Assembly: GCF_000425865.1 (NCBI RefSeq)
Contig: NZ_AUEG01000004.1
Coordinates: 62,001-126,000, forward strand
Source: Lacticigenium naphthae DSM 19658
GTDB taxonomy: Bacteria > Bacillota > Bacilli > Lactobacillales > Carnobacteriaceae_A
DNA: 64,000 bases
Reading direction: 5' to 3'
How positions within the stretch are numbered: position 1 is the first letter of the stretch; every line of letters starts with the position of its first letter. The position numbers were made by a program, and so were the translations under genes. This document shows positions 17,763-26,338 of this stretch, piece after piece. The notes beneath the pieces were generated by a model that was given only the letters and a program-made list of their open reading frames with translations, was not told the origin of the DNA and searched no databases.

Positions 17763-18764
17763 TTGAAAAAAACTATTTTTAGTATTGTACTAGGTACAGG
17801 ATTACTCTTAAACACTGGACAAGTATCTGCTTTAGAAACAGAAAAAAGCATCCATCCTGATTCAGAGTTATACGATACTTCTCGCGTGATGGAAGAAATC
17901 GAATACAATTTGACGGATAGCTTGTCTGATAAGGCCATACTTCAAGATCAATATGCAAGTGAACGTTTAAAAGAGTCGGAAGCTGCTCTGGAAAATGGAG
18001 ATAGTGAAACAGCTGAAGAATTATTAGAAGAAGCTCAAATAAGCACAGAAAAATCAGCGGTCGATTTAGAAGAAGCTGAGGTATCCGGTGAAGAAATAAG
18101 TGAGGAAACTGAAAAATCTTTGGCTGAAAGTTTAGCTAAAAAAATAGCTGAACTAGAACTTTTATTGACACGTGAAGATATACCGGAATCAGCAAAAATC
18201 GGAATCTCTTCTGTATTGAAGCACGTTGAAATTATTAGCAAACGCGCTGAGGAACGTATGAATTTACAAGAACAATTAGTTAATGCTGATTTGACCGAAG
18301 AAGAATACAAAAACGAAATGAAATCTTTAAACGAACAGTTTAAAGAAGAATCTGAACTAAATCGGTCTGAAGCAAAGAGTAAACGGAATGAACTGAAAAC
18401 CTTACGTAAAGAAACAAAAGAAGAACGTAAAAACAGTAAAAAACAAACCACAGTGAATTCTGATGAGACTCTTCCAATAAATGAAGAAATTCAAGAAGTT
18501 GAAAGAGAAATAGAAGAAAATGATGATTTTGAATCAACTGATAATTTTGAAGAAAAAATCAGCAAAGAATCAGAAGAATTGATTGAACATGAAGAAAAAG
18601 CAGCAGAACAAAATAAAAAACAAGCAGAAAAAGCCATTGAACGAGCAAAAAAAGAACAAGAAAAAAAAGAACGCAAAGAACAAGAAAAAGTTGAAAAAAG
18701 CAACCACAAATCTTTAGATAAAACTGAAGATCAGGAACAAGATGCTGAAGATCTAGAAGACTAA
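17763..18764 (+). CDS. Secreted Glu/Lys-rich coiled-coil protein under riboswitch control
   Basis: A 333-residue protein with a cleavable signal peptide (MKKTIFSIVLGTGLLLN, likely cut after VSALE or nearby). The N-terminal part of the mature protein (about residues 30-200) resembles DUF5667-type helical domains, with a repeated pattern of AxxxLExGDxExAEELLEEA. From about residue 200 it is almost entirely Glu, Lys, Gln, Arg and Asp in coiled-coil-like runs and has no anchor motif. The start is TTG, preceded by AAAAAAGGAGC. It lies 17 bases after the lipoprotein gene and very probably in the same transcript. An extracellular structural or scaffolding role is only a guess. Confidence 0.75.
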   Translation: MKKTIFSIVLGTGLLLNTGQVSALETEKSIHPDSELYDTSRVMEEIEYNLTDSLSDKAILQDQYASERLKESEAALENGDSETAEELLEEAQISTEKSAVDLEEAEVSGEEISEETEKSLAESLAKKIAELELLLTREDIPESAKIGISSVLKHVEIISKRAEERMNLQEQLVNADLTEEEYKNEMKSLNEQFKEESELNRSEAKSKRNELKTLRKETKEERKNSKKQTTVNSDETLPINEEIQEVEREIEENDDFESTDNFEEKISKESEELIEHEEKAAEQNKKQAEKAIERAKKEQEKKERKEQEKVEKSNHKSLDKTEDQEQDAEDLED

Positions 18765-18833
18765 ACAAGTCAACTGAACATTTTTTTAGCTGTGGGCTTA
18801 TCTTTTCTCCCACTGATGCATATTGTTAAATTC

Positions 18834-18864
18834 AAAAACCCTTGTCGAATGACGAGGGTTTTTT
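18834..18864. terminator. Bidirectional terminator after the secreted protein gene
   Basis: AAAAACCCTTGTC (18834-18846) pairs with GACGAGGGTTTTT (18851-18863) around GAAT. Both sides give a T-tract. Confidence 0.82.
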
Positions 18865-18945
18865 GTTTATGAAAATAATCGATCATCAATTGATCCTCTC
18901 TGCTTATTTCTGTTTACTGGTAATTAAACTGGAGAAAAATTTATT

Positions 18946-18978
18946 CAAAAAAGCCAATGGACGAACTTGTCCACTGGC
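18946..18978 (-). terminator. Terminator of the M16 protease gene
   Basis: Arms GCCAATGGAC (18953-18962) and GTCCACTGGC (18969-18978). On the minus strand the stem is followed by six T. Confidence 0.8.
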
Positions 18979-19005
18979 TCAATTTGAATTAGATTGGTTA
19001 AAAGA

Positions 19006-21897
19006 TCAATACAACTCGTTTATCACATCAAATAATTCTTTCTCTTTTTCAATCTGTGCTTTATTGCCTATTACCACGACAGAACCTTCTTGTAGTGCAG
19101 CTGCATACTGTTCACTCAACGCAGCTATTTTACTGGAATCGGTTGCCAGTATTTCTTCTTTTAATTGAATAATATCTTCTCTGTGTATTTCTCGTTGCAA
19201 CCTGTTGAAACCGGTCAGCCCTTTACTATGAGCTGATTTTGGTTGTTCTAAAGGACTTAGTGTCCCAATTATATACTTTAATAATTCTGATTCGGAAATG
19301 ATAAATGCTCCAACGTAGTCTGGTAATTGCTTGTACACTTCTAAGGTTTTCCCAATATTTGGATCCCGATAAGAAGCTAACACAATGCTGCCGTTTCGGC
19401 TATGCTGATAAAGAGCACCATATGCTCCACCTTTTACGCGCACATTATTCCATAAATAATCAAACCGCAAAGCAGTCGATAGTACTTGAGAAGATCCCGT
19501 GAAGCTTAAGTGATCAGCTGCATTGGTTCCAAGACCGACATAATTCACATCTTGAGCGGTTACATAGGCTTCGTTTTGTTTCTTACCGGGTATATAACGA
19601 ATATCTTCTCCCAGTTCATCATCCGCCAAGTCTTCAAAATGCTTGATCAAAGTATCTTTCACCAATGTTTTGCGATCTGAATCACCAGTGAATAAAACAT
19701 TCAATCGATTTTTATTCACTAATCTATTGAGTAATTGAGTCAATTCTCCTGTTAGTTTAGAAGGATCTGTTTTTAGTTCTTCGCGCATTTCTTTTAAGAA
19801 ATCAAAGTAATCAATACCGCTGACTCGCTCATTTAGTTTAGCTACTGATTTCACCTGGCTCAACGAACGATTGGCAACTATAGAATGCGAACTAAAATTG
19901 ATTTTATTTTCAAAAATGGACAATAAGCGTTGTGTTATTTTTTGGAGTTCAGCTATATTATCGAATTTTGTTTCAAACAAAATTTCTTTCATTAATTCTG
20001 TCAATTCTGTTAAAGACGAAGCCAATGCTTTCCCACTTAATTTGAAATACGGTTTGAGCTTGCCATTCTTACTTTCGTATATTTCAATGGTTCCGTAAAT
20101 TCCACCTGTATGTGTATCCATTTCCTTTTGAAGTGAAGCCTCGTCATGTTTGTTGGTCGCCAATTTACCAATTAAATCAGTTAAATAGCCAAGTAAAGAG
20201 TAATCTTCTTCCTTGAAGTCTGTAATATCGAAATATAAATCAATATAATCTATCCCTGATGTGAATTGATCCGCATGGTAAAAGGCAGTTTCTTCATAAA
20301 AAGAAGTAGTCTCTATGGGATATTCCTGAACATCTGTAGTTAAATCTTCTCTTTTTAGCATAGGGATCTTAGCTAAATTTTCAGGAGAATCAGGAGTTTC
20401 TTGTCTCTCAATTAAAGAGATCGTTTCGTCCACAATATGCTGTATTTCTTTTTCTGAGAGAGAAGCTTTGTATTCTTGTAATTTTTCAAGTGTTTTAGCC
20501 TCTAATTTATCACTTTTCCCAGGTTCAGCTTTTAGAACGATCTGTGTAAAATAATCATTGTTTAAAAATTTGCGTTGAATGAGGTCCTCAAAATAACCTT
20601 CTTCAACTTTATCAGACAGCTGTTCTAAATACTTGTTAAACTCCAAATGGACAAATGGCGTTTCATTATAAAGCCACGTATTTAATGATTGGATCGCATA
20701 AATGACTCCACGTGGATTATCTTCTGAAATGACAGATTCCCTTGTGTGGAAAGTGATTTTATTCAAAGCAGCTTGAATCATGCTCTTATCTAAGCCCTTC
20801 TCTACTAAAGCAGTCAGGGTATCGATAACGATCTGTTTAAAAGAGTGGATTTTTTCAGCTGATGAATACTTAGCTAAAATCATAAAAGCAGTCGGATAAC
20901 CAATATCGGACACATCGCTCTCAATATCTCCCCCAATTTCAGCATCTAATAAAGCTTTTTTTAAAGGTGACTGATTATTTCCAAATAACAGTTCTTCGAG
21001 TACTTCTAAACCATAAAAATCTAAAGTATCTGTTGGTTCTGCCACATGCCATCCTAAAGCTAAATAATCTTTATTTTCAGGACTATCCCCTTCCGTTAGG
21101 GAATAAGTATCAGTAAACGTTTCCTCTTTTGGTTTTTGGGGAGTGATTGCCAAATCCACATCTTCAGGTAATTTACCTTTTCCCTCAAAATATTCTTCCA
21201 GGTTTTCAAAAATAGTGTCAATGGACAGATCTCCATAAACAATCGTAAACGAATTGCTTGGATGATAATATTTTTTGTGAAAAGCAATAAATTCCTCTTG
21301 AGTTAAGCTAGGAATAGCCTTCGGTTCTCCTCCAGAATTATAGCTGTAGAGACTATCTGGATAGAGCTGGTTAGCTAGATGTTGATAAACTTGGCGTTCA
21401 GGCGAAGCGGAAGCCCCCTTCATCTCATTGTAGACGACACCTTTATAAATCAAATCATCCTCTTTAGCTTCTAAGTGATAGTGCCAACCTTCTTGAGCTA
21501 AAATTCGAGGGTTTTCATAAAACAAAGGTTGAAACACAGCATCTAAGTACACAGACATCAAATGGGAAAAATCCTTTTTATTCGTTGATGCAACAGGATA
21601 AATTGTTTTATCCGAAAAAGTCATCGCATTCACAAATGTATTGAGAGATCCTTTGATCAGTTCAACAAAAGGTTCTTTTGAAGGATATTTTTTTGAACCA
21701 TTTAAAACGGAATGTTCAATAATATGGGCGATTCCATTATCATTGTACGGAGGTGTTTTGAATCCGATTGTAAAAGATGTATTATTGTCATCATTTTCAA
21801 AGTGTAAAACCTGAGCACCCGTCTCTTCATGTTCATATAAATTACCTAGTGAATGTATATCTGTAAGGTCGTGTTGTTCTATTTTTTTAAAAACCAT
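19006..21897 (-). CDS. Insulinase-family (M16C, PreP-like) zinc metallopeptidase
   Basis: A 963-residue protein of the presequence-protease type, two homologous halves that close around a peptide. The inverted zinc motif HxxEH is at residues 58-62 (HIIEH), followed by the conserved SLNTFVNAMTFSDKTIYP and the distal glutamate in VVYNEMKGA. Length and motifs match bacterial PreP-like proteins, which degrade short unstructured peptides. No signal peptide is seen, so it is likely cytoplasmic. It lies 91 bases after the Mrp operon on the same strand but has its own ribosome-binding site and terminator. Confidence 0.92.
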   Translation of the reverse strand: MVFKKIEQHDLTDIHSLGNLYEHEETGAQVLHFENDDNNTSFTIGFKTPPYNDNGIAHIIEHSVLNGSKKYPSKEPFVELIKGSLNTFVNAMTFSDKTIYPVASTNKKDFSHLMSVYLDAVFQPLFYENPRILAQEGWHYHLEAKEDDLIYKGVVYNEMKGASASPERQVYQHLANQLYPDSLYSYNSGGEPKAIPSLTQEEFIAFHKKYYHPSNSFTIVYGDLSIDTIFENLEEYFEGKGKLPEDVDLAITPQKPKEETFTDTYSLTEGDSPENKDYLALGWHVAEPTDTLDFYGLEVLEELLFGNNQSPLKKALLDAEIGGDIESDVSDIGYPTAFMILAKYSSAEKIHSFKQIVIDTLTALVEKGLDKSMIQAALNKITFHTRESVISEDNPRGVIYAIQSLNTWLYNETPFVHLEFNKYLEQLSDKVEEGYFEDLIQRKFLNNDYFTQIVLKAEPGKSDKLEAKTLEKLQEYKASLSEKEIQHIVDETISLIERQETPDSPENLAKIPMLKREDLTTDVQEYPIETTSFYEETAFYHADQFTSGIDYIDLYFDITDFKEEDYSLLGYLTDLIGKLATNKHDEASLQKEMDTHTGGIYGTIEIYESKNGKLKPYFKLSGKALASSLTELTELMKEILFETKFDNIAELQKITQRLLSIFENKINFSSHSIVANRSLSQVKSVAKLNERVSGIDYFDFLKEMREELKTDPSKLTGELTQLLNRLVNKNRLNVLFTGDSDRKTLVKDTLIKHFEDLADDELGEDIRYIPGKKQNEAYVTAQDVNYVGLGTNAADHLSFTGSSQVLSTALRFDYLWNNVRVKGGAYGALYQHSRNGSIVLASYRDPNIGKTLEVYKQLPDYVGAFIISESELLKYIIGTLSPLEQPKSAHSKGLTGFNRLQREIHREDIIQLKEEILATDSSKIAALSEQYAAALQEGSVVVIGNKAQIEKEKELFDVINELY

Positions 21898-21988
21898 ATG
21901 AGTCTCCTTTTAGAATTAGTTTAACTGAGTAAATTGTTTAATACAGGAATCCTTTTTTGTTTAAAATAGTAGCTTACTTAATCGGTCC

Positions 21989-23581
21989 TTAACGAATATA
22001 TAAAATAGTTAGCAGAAGTAGAAAGTAGCCGGTTAAAAAAGTGATGATACCATTAAAAGTTAATTCAATTTGTGTGAGCTTAAATAACCACTTGTTTTGT
22101 TGGATCACCTTTTTGTATAAAGCAATACCTGCCAGCCCCATAAGGACATAGACGAATCCTTTTTGAAGATATTCTGCTGAATCAACTGTTAAGGGATAGT
22201 CAAACAAAAATTCTGTGACTCGCCGACCGAATAAGCCGGATAATAAAGCAAGCGAACTCACTATCAATACAGAATATTGACTTAACCGGTCTTTGATTTT
22301 TTCCTTACCCCATGTATTGTTCCCAAATAAGATGACGGAAAACTTGACAAATATGAGTATGGTACCTAAGTTTACAATGTTTAAAAGAAGGGTTGCAAAA
22401 AGATTATCTGTTCCATGTGCAATCATGTATTTTGATATGCTTCCATTAAAAAATGGGGCACCAGTGATACCCAATATAGAAAATATTATTGAATAGCCAA
22501 TCAGAGGAAAGTTCTTAAGTACACTGTTCATTTCATGAATATTGCGGGTCTTATAGTATTTGGTAAGTAATCCCGCAGCTAAAAATAAAGCTGTCTTGAA
22601 AATAGCATGATTGAATATATGAAACACCGAACCATAAAAAGCTATTTCAGAATTCATGTTCAGTCCCATAAAGATGAGTCCAACTTGTGACACGGTGGAA
22701 TAGGAAAGTATCAATTTGATATCTGTTTGACTGAACGACATGACTGCCCCAATGATTGCTGTTGCAAAACCTAAGTAGAAGAAAAAAGTATCCATTTGAA
22801 CAGCTGGTGAGTACATCGCACTTATGCGTATAAACAAGTATAATCCACTTTTTATATAAAGACCAGATAATACCGCTGATATTACAGGGGGGGCACTTGG
22901 CGTACCATGTGCCTTGGGTAACCAACTGAACAGCGGACTAATAGCAGTTTTTAGTGAGACCGTTACCATCATCAAAGCAAACGGGACATACACCGAATCG
23001 TTTAGTGTGAATATTTCCATTGCTTTTGAAAGAGAACGGATGTCCAATACTCCAAAAAGTTTGTATATGAACCCTATTCCAAATAGAAAGAAGGAAGAAC
23101 CCAAAACATTTACGAAAAAGTAAATCATTCCATCGTATACCGCTTGTTCTTTTTTATTGTACATGATCAAAATACTTACGATCACTGTTGATACTTCTAA
23201 AAAAATAAATAGATTAAATAAATCTCCGGAGAGAAATAATCCTGTTATCAACCCCTCTAGAGATAAAAAAGGGAAAAAGAATTGTGGTTCAAAATAGTCA
23301 TGATTATAAGCATATATTATCAAAAAGAAATAAATCAAGGCAGTTAATAAGACAAAAGCTGCTGAGATATTATCAACATAAAGTGAAATGGCAAATCCAT
23401 TGGGGACATTTCCCATATCGATGATTTGCGGTCCACTATTTTTTATCTGAAGAAAGGACAAGAAAGCAAAAACAAGATAAATGAATTGAAATATTAAAAG
23501 TAAAGGCTTTGAAAATCTATTCTTTGCTATATAAGCAATCAGACCAATAAGAATAGGTAATAAAATAAACAAATAATGCAC
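21989..23581 (-). CDS. mrpD: Mrp/Mbh-type cation:proton antiporter subunit D
   Basis: A 530-residue membrane protein of the ND2/ND4/NuoN-like antiporter family, with about 14 membrane segments. The conserved acidic residue in LFNLFIFLEVSTV and the KAHGTPSAPPVISAVLSGLYIKSG block, both used for proton translocation in this family, are present. The start is a GTG immediately after the mrpC stop, with GGAGTG upstream. It is the last gene of the seven-gene operon and the only large antiporter-like subunit in it. No MrpA N-terminal (ND5-like) subunit is encoded nearby. Confidence 0.92.
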   Translation of the reverse strand: MHYLFILLPILIGLIAYIAKNRFSKPLLLIFQFIYLVFAFLSFLQIKNSGPQIIDMGNVPNGFAISLYVDNISAAFVLLTALIYFFLIIYAYNHDYFEPQFFFPFLSLEGLITGLFLSGDLFNLFIFLEVSTVIVSILIMYNKKEQAVYDGMIYFFVNVLGSSFFLFGIGFIYKLFGVLDIRSLSKAMEIFTLNDSVYVPFALMMVTVSLKTAISPLFSWLPKAHGTPSAPPVISAVLSGLYIKSGLYLFIRISAMYSPAVQMDTFFFYLGFATAIIGAVMSFSQTDIKLILSYSTVSQVGLIFMGLNMNSEIAFYGSVFHIFNHAIFKTALFLAAGLLTKYYKTRNIHEMNSVLKNFPLIGYSIIFSILGITGAPFFNGSISKYMIAHGTDNLFATLLLNIVNLGTILIFVKFSVILFGNNTWGKEKIKDRLSQYSVLIVSSLALLSGLFGRRVTEFLFDYPLTVDSAEYLQKGFVYVLMGLAGIALYKKVIQQNKWLFKLTQIELTFNGIITFLTGYFLLLLTILYIR

Positions 23582-23932
23582 TTATTGGTCACTCCTTTCT
23601 TCGCTTCGATTTCTAGACCAAAAAGAAATCCCATATCTTTTTTTATAATGGATGAACATGGTCAATCCAATTGCAGTGATCCCCAATCCAATAACAATAG
23701 CTGTAATCATCAAAGCCTGTGGAACTGGATCAGCCACCGGTTTTTCCAGAGTTTCCCCTATTGGTGGAATGGAATTATTAGGCAAGTCATCTGCAATAAA
23801 AAAAAGGTAAATGCCTGATTGTAAAATCGAAATAGACATAATTGTTTTTAAAATATTTTTTTTCGTCATTAAGCCGAACAACCCAATGAAAAAAAGGATG
23901 ATTCCGACAGTTTCGCCACTTATAAAATCCAT
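23582..23932 (-). CDS. mrpC: Mrp-type antiporter subunit C (NuoK-like)
   Basis: A 116-residue protein with three membrane helices, homologous to complex I NuoK (family signature KKNILKTIMSISILQSGIYLFF). Subunit C packs beside MrpD in the membrane arm. The ATG follows AAAGGAG. The stop codon directly abuts the mrpD start, so translation is probably coupled. Confidence 0.9.
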   Translation of the reverse strand: MDFISGETVGIILFFIGLFGLMTKKNILKTIMSISILQSGIYLFFIADDLPNNSIPPIGETLEKPVADPVPQALMITAIVIGLGITAIGLTMFIHYKKRYGISFWSRNRSEERSDQ

Positions 23933-23972
23933 GCATCTACTCCTTTACTCTTTTTTTACTTAGACATAGTAT

Positions 23973-24674
23973 TTAATTTAACCGTTCAAAGAAAATGAAG
24001 CGATAGAGAATGACCCCTAGCCCGAAGAATACCTTGAATCCAATGAGAATATTCATAGTGACGAGATAAATCTGATTAAAAATGAAATTCCCAGAAAAAT
24101 CATTCATGAAAATAAAAAAGATGGGCACACTTAAAATAATGACAAACAAAAATTTTTCTAATTTTTCTAGAATATTTAAATCCAAATATTCATTAGGATA
24201 AATCAGGTACCGAGCAATTAAAGCTGTAGCTAAAATCGCACCTCCCTGAAAGCCTCCACCAGGGGAATTGTGCCCATTAATAATAATGTAAAAAGCAATC
24301 ATCAGTAAAAACGGGAAAATAATGCCGACGAAATGAAGAACGACCTCAGATTGATTGTTTTTGTAAAATTCTTTTCTTAAAATAGAACGCTGAATCAAAT
24401 GCTTATTGCCCCAGGATATATGAATAACTTCCATAACACTGACCATCAGCATCAAAGCTTCAAAAAGCGTATCAAACACTCTATAGTTTAAATAAATCGC
24501 TGCTACGGAATTTTTGGCGGCCGTGTCTTCATAGTAAAAATTCAGGTAGTAATTTTTTAAAGAAGGAATCGTTACTTCTATTTCTTTTGATTCTATAAAA
24601 AGGAAAATCATCAGGAAAGCTCCCAGTATTACCAAAAAAAAACGTAGGCCCAATATTAGTTTAGTTAGGTTCAT
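23973..24674 (-). CDS. mrpB: Mrp-type antiporter subunit B, carrying an MbhE-like N-terminal part
   Basis: A 233-residue protein. The C-terminal two thirds is an MnhB domain (GHNSPGGGFQGGAILATALIA, where the family has its conserved GHxxPGGGFQ). The N-terminal part holds a membrane helix and then VAAIYLNYRVFDTLFEALML. This matches the 'FDTLxE' segment that lies at the C-terminal end of full MrpA and in MbhE. So one gene appears to fuse MbhE-like and MrpB parts. The ATG at 24674 is preferred over an upstream codon because GGAGG precedes it. It overlaps the previous gene by 14 bases. Confidence 0.88.
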   Translation of the reverse strand: MNLTKLILGLRFFLVILGAFLMIFLFIESKEIEVTIPSLKNYYLNFYYEDTAAKNSVAAIYLNYRVFDTLFEALMLMVSVMEVIHISWGNKHLIQRSILRKEFYKNNQSEVVLHFVGIIFPFLLMIAFYIIINGHNSPGGGFQGGAILATALIARYLIYPNEYLDLNILEKLEKFLFVIILSVPIFFIFMNDFSGNFIFNQIYLVTMNILIGFKVFFGLGVILYRFIFFERLN

Positions 24675-25221
24675 AGAGATCCTCCGTATCCTTAAAGATT
24701 GCTTTGATTTCGTAGTCATTTTTCACAATGATATTAGCGAAATGGACAATGTCACTAAATATCGCATCTGAGGAATTTCCATACAGGTACAGTGTATCCT
24801 TCTCTTTATAAATAATTAAGTCATGCTCTGGTTGATCGAGTAACTTGGCTAGCGGTCGTGTACTATAGGAAAATTGAGATTCCATTTCTTCTTCTTTTTC
24901 TAAAAAGAGTTCGAGTTCGTTTAGGAATATGCTGGAAATTTCATGGATGTTCTTATCGGAGAACGTTTCGATCGTATTGTCCACATAGCATATACTATAT
25001 ATTTTCACTCTTCTCAGGGCTACCAGGTAGAGTAAAGAAGTTAACCCTAAGCCAATAGTTGTTTCAGCAAAAGCTACATCAGGTGCTCTGTAAAAAAGAT
25101 AGGATAGGATCATCATAAGAGAAAATCCACCCATATATATGATAGAGCGTCTCAGACTATTGGAAACAACTGTTCCAAGAGCAAATAAAACGACTCCTAA
25201 CAAGATAAAAGCTTCAATCAT
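24661..25221 (-). CDS. DUF4040 protein equivalent to an MrpA C-terminal piece (MbhD-like)
   Basis: A 186-residue protein with four membrane helices at the N terminus. It carries the DUF4040 signature (FYRAPDVAFAETTIGLGLTSLLYLVAL), which in canonical Mrp systems lies inside the large MrpA subunit and in archaeal Mbh is the separate MbhD. The C-terminal half (about residues 85-186) is soluble and acidic and I recognise nothing in it. The ATG at 25221 gives the best spacing from AAGGAG and an ATGATTGA overlap with the mrpG stop; an ATG at 25230 is the alternative. The ND5-like antiporter half of MrpA is absent. Confidence 0.85.
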   Translation of the reverse strand: MIEAFILLGVVLFALGTVVSNSLRRSIIYMGGFSLMMILSYLFYRAPDVAFAETTIGLGLTSLLYLVALRRVKIYSICYVDNTIETFSDKNIHEISSIFLNELELFLEKEEEMESQFSYSTRPLAKLLDQPEHDLIIYKEKDTLYLYGNSSDAIFSDIVHFANIIVKNDYEIKAIFKDTEDLYEPN

Positions 25222-25519
25222 TTTCTTCATTCTCCTTCTTGATTCGATAGCCACTTAAAAAAGCAGACCGAGATATTGAATGAGTTGAAATGGGATTCGT
25301 AACAAGGTAAAGAAATAAAATAATAAGTAATTTCCCGCTTAAAAATGAGAAGCCGTTTTTTACTACTAAACCAATAATAATTGCAATGAAACCAACGGTA
25401 TCTACTTTAGCCGTTATTAAAATACGGGAAAAGAAATCTTTGAACCGAAATAATCCGAATACACCTAAACCCATAAATAAAATTCCAATTATAATGAGAG
25501 TGTTGCCTATGATAATCAT
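25214..25519 (-). CDS. mrpG: Mrp-type antiporter subunit G
   Basis: A 101-residue MnhG/PhaG-family protein with three membrane helices (signature GLFRFKDFFSRILITAKVDTVG). It is a small structural subunit of the Mrp complex. Its start overlaps the mrpF stop as TAATG, so translational coupling is likely. Confidence 0.9.
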   Translation of the reverse strand: MIIIGNTLIIIGILFMGLGVFGLFRFKDFFSRILITAKVDTVGFIAIIIGLVVKNGFSFLSGKLLIILFLYLVTNPISTHSISRSAFLSGYRIKKENEEND

Positions 25520-25779
25520 TATAAATTGCCCTTTCTTTCTATAAACTGAGAAAAAAGAACATTTTCTATAAATCCAAGTAATCCAAAAATGAGTGCAATA
25601 TCCAACATGTAGTTTTTTTCAACTAACAAGCCGATAAAAATTGCGCCTATGATCACTTTTGAGGAAAGTACATTTAATCCAAGCATACGATCCCATACAG
25701 TCGGTCCGATAAGTATACGTGTCAATTCACCAACAGATAACAGTCCAATAACAACTAATACGATCTCATTAAAACTCAT
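25519..25779 (-). CDS. mrpF: Mrp-type antiporter subunit F
   Basis: An 86-residue MnhF-family protein with three membrane helices (signature RILIGPTVWDRMLGLNVLSSK). It is coupled to mrpE by a TAATG overlap and to mrpG the same way. Confidence 0.9.
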   Translation of the reverse strand: MSFNEIVLVVIGLLSVGELTRILIGPTVWDRMLGLNVLSSKVIIGAIFIGLLVEKNYMLDIALIFGLLGFIENVLFSQFIERKGNL

Positions 25780-26315
25780 TATGTATACTTCCTTTCCTTG
25801 TTCTTTAATATAGGCTCGTAGGTCAATAAGATTTTTTCTAATTTCAAAGGAATGACTTCACCAATATGATTCTCAGGTAAATTCAACGTCAATATTTTCA
25901 AGTGGTTCCCTTTCTTTTGAATAGTAACCGTTCCGGGAGTTAACGTAATTGAATTAGCCAGAACACTTATCAAAAATTCATCAGTCAAATCTGATGAATA
26001 AGAAATCACTTGAACATCTGCAGATCCCGTAATAATACTGGGAATCACTTCAATACTGGATTTGAATATTTCAAAGAATAATCTCAGAGAATATTTTAAA
26101 AAGAAATTCACACTTAAATGATACTTTTTTTCATACTTTTCTTTTGAAAAAAATTGATCGGTCATTAAAACAACAAGAACCGCGACGGTCAAACCAGACA
26201 GTAACATGAACCAGGACGTTGTCTCAAATAAGATGATCCAAATAACAACAAGGAAGAAGATAATGCTCTTATTCCATAAAATTACTTTTCCTATTTTTTT
26301 TAGTAATCGAATCAT
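25779..26315 (-). CDS. mrpE: Mrp-type antiporter subunit E
   Basis: A 178-residue MnhE-family protein with N-terminal membrane helices and a cytoplasmic C-terminal domain (family block LANSITLTPGTVTI). It is the first antiporter gene of the operon, 23 bases after the GTPase gene, with GAGAGG before its ATG. The order E-F-G-A'-B-C-D is unlike Bacillus mrpABCDEFG and like the archaeal Mbh and Thermotoga-type arrangement. The complex probably exchanges Na+ for H+ across the cell membrane. Confidence 0.92.
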   Translation of the reverse strand: MIRLLKKIGKVILWNKSIIFFLVVIWIILFETTSWFMLLSGLTVAVLVVLMTDQFFSKEKYEKKYHLSVNFFLKYSLRLFFEIFKSSIEVIPSIITGSADVQVISYSSDLTDEFLISVLANSITLTPGTVTIQKKGNHLKILTLNLPENHIGEVIPLKLEKILLTYEPILKNKERKYT

Positions 26316-26338
26316 CTTTTACCTCTCTTTCTATCAAC

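Noticed and set aside
18035-18813. Several Ser/Phe/Leu-rich minus-strand frames opposite the secreted Glu/Lys-rich protein
   Set aside because: Same composition artefact; the plus-strand gene has a signal peptide, a ribosome-binding site and fits the riboswitch.
18842-19168. Open frame of 108 codons on the plus strand
   Set aside because: It starts in the terminator region and runs antisense into the M16 protease gene; no ribosome-binding site and no family features.
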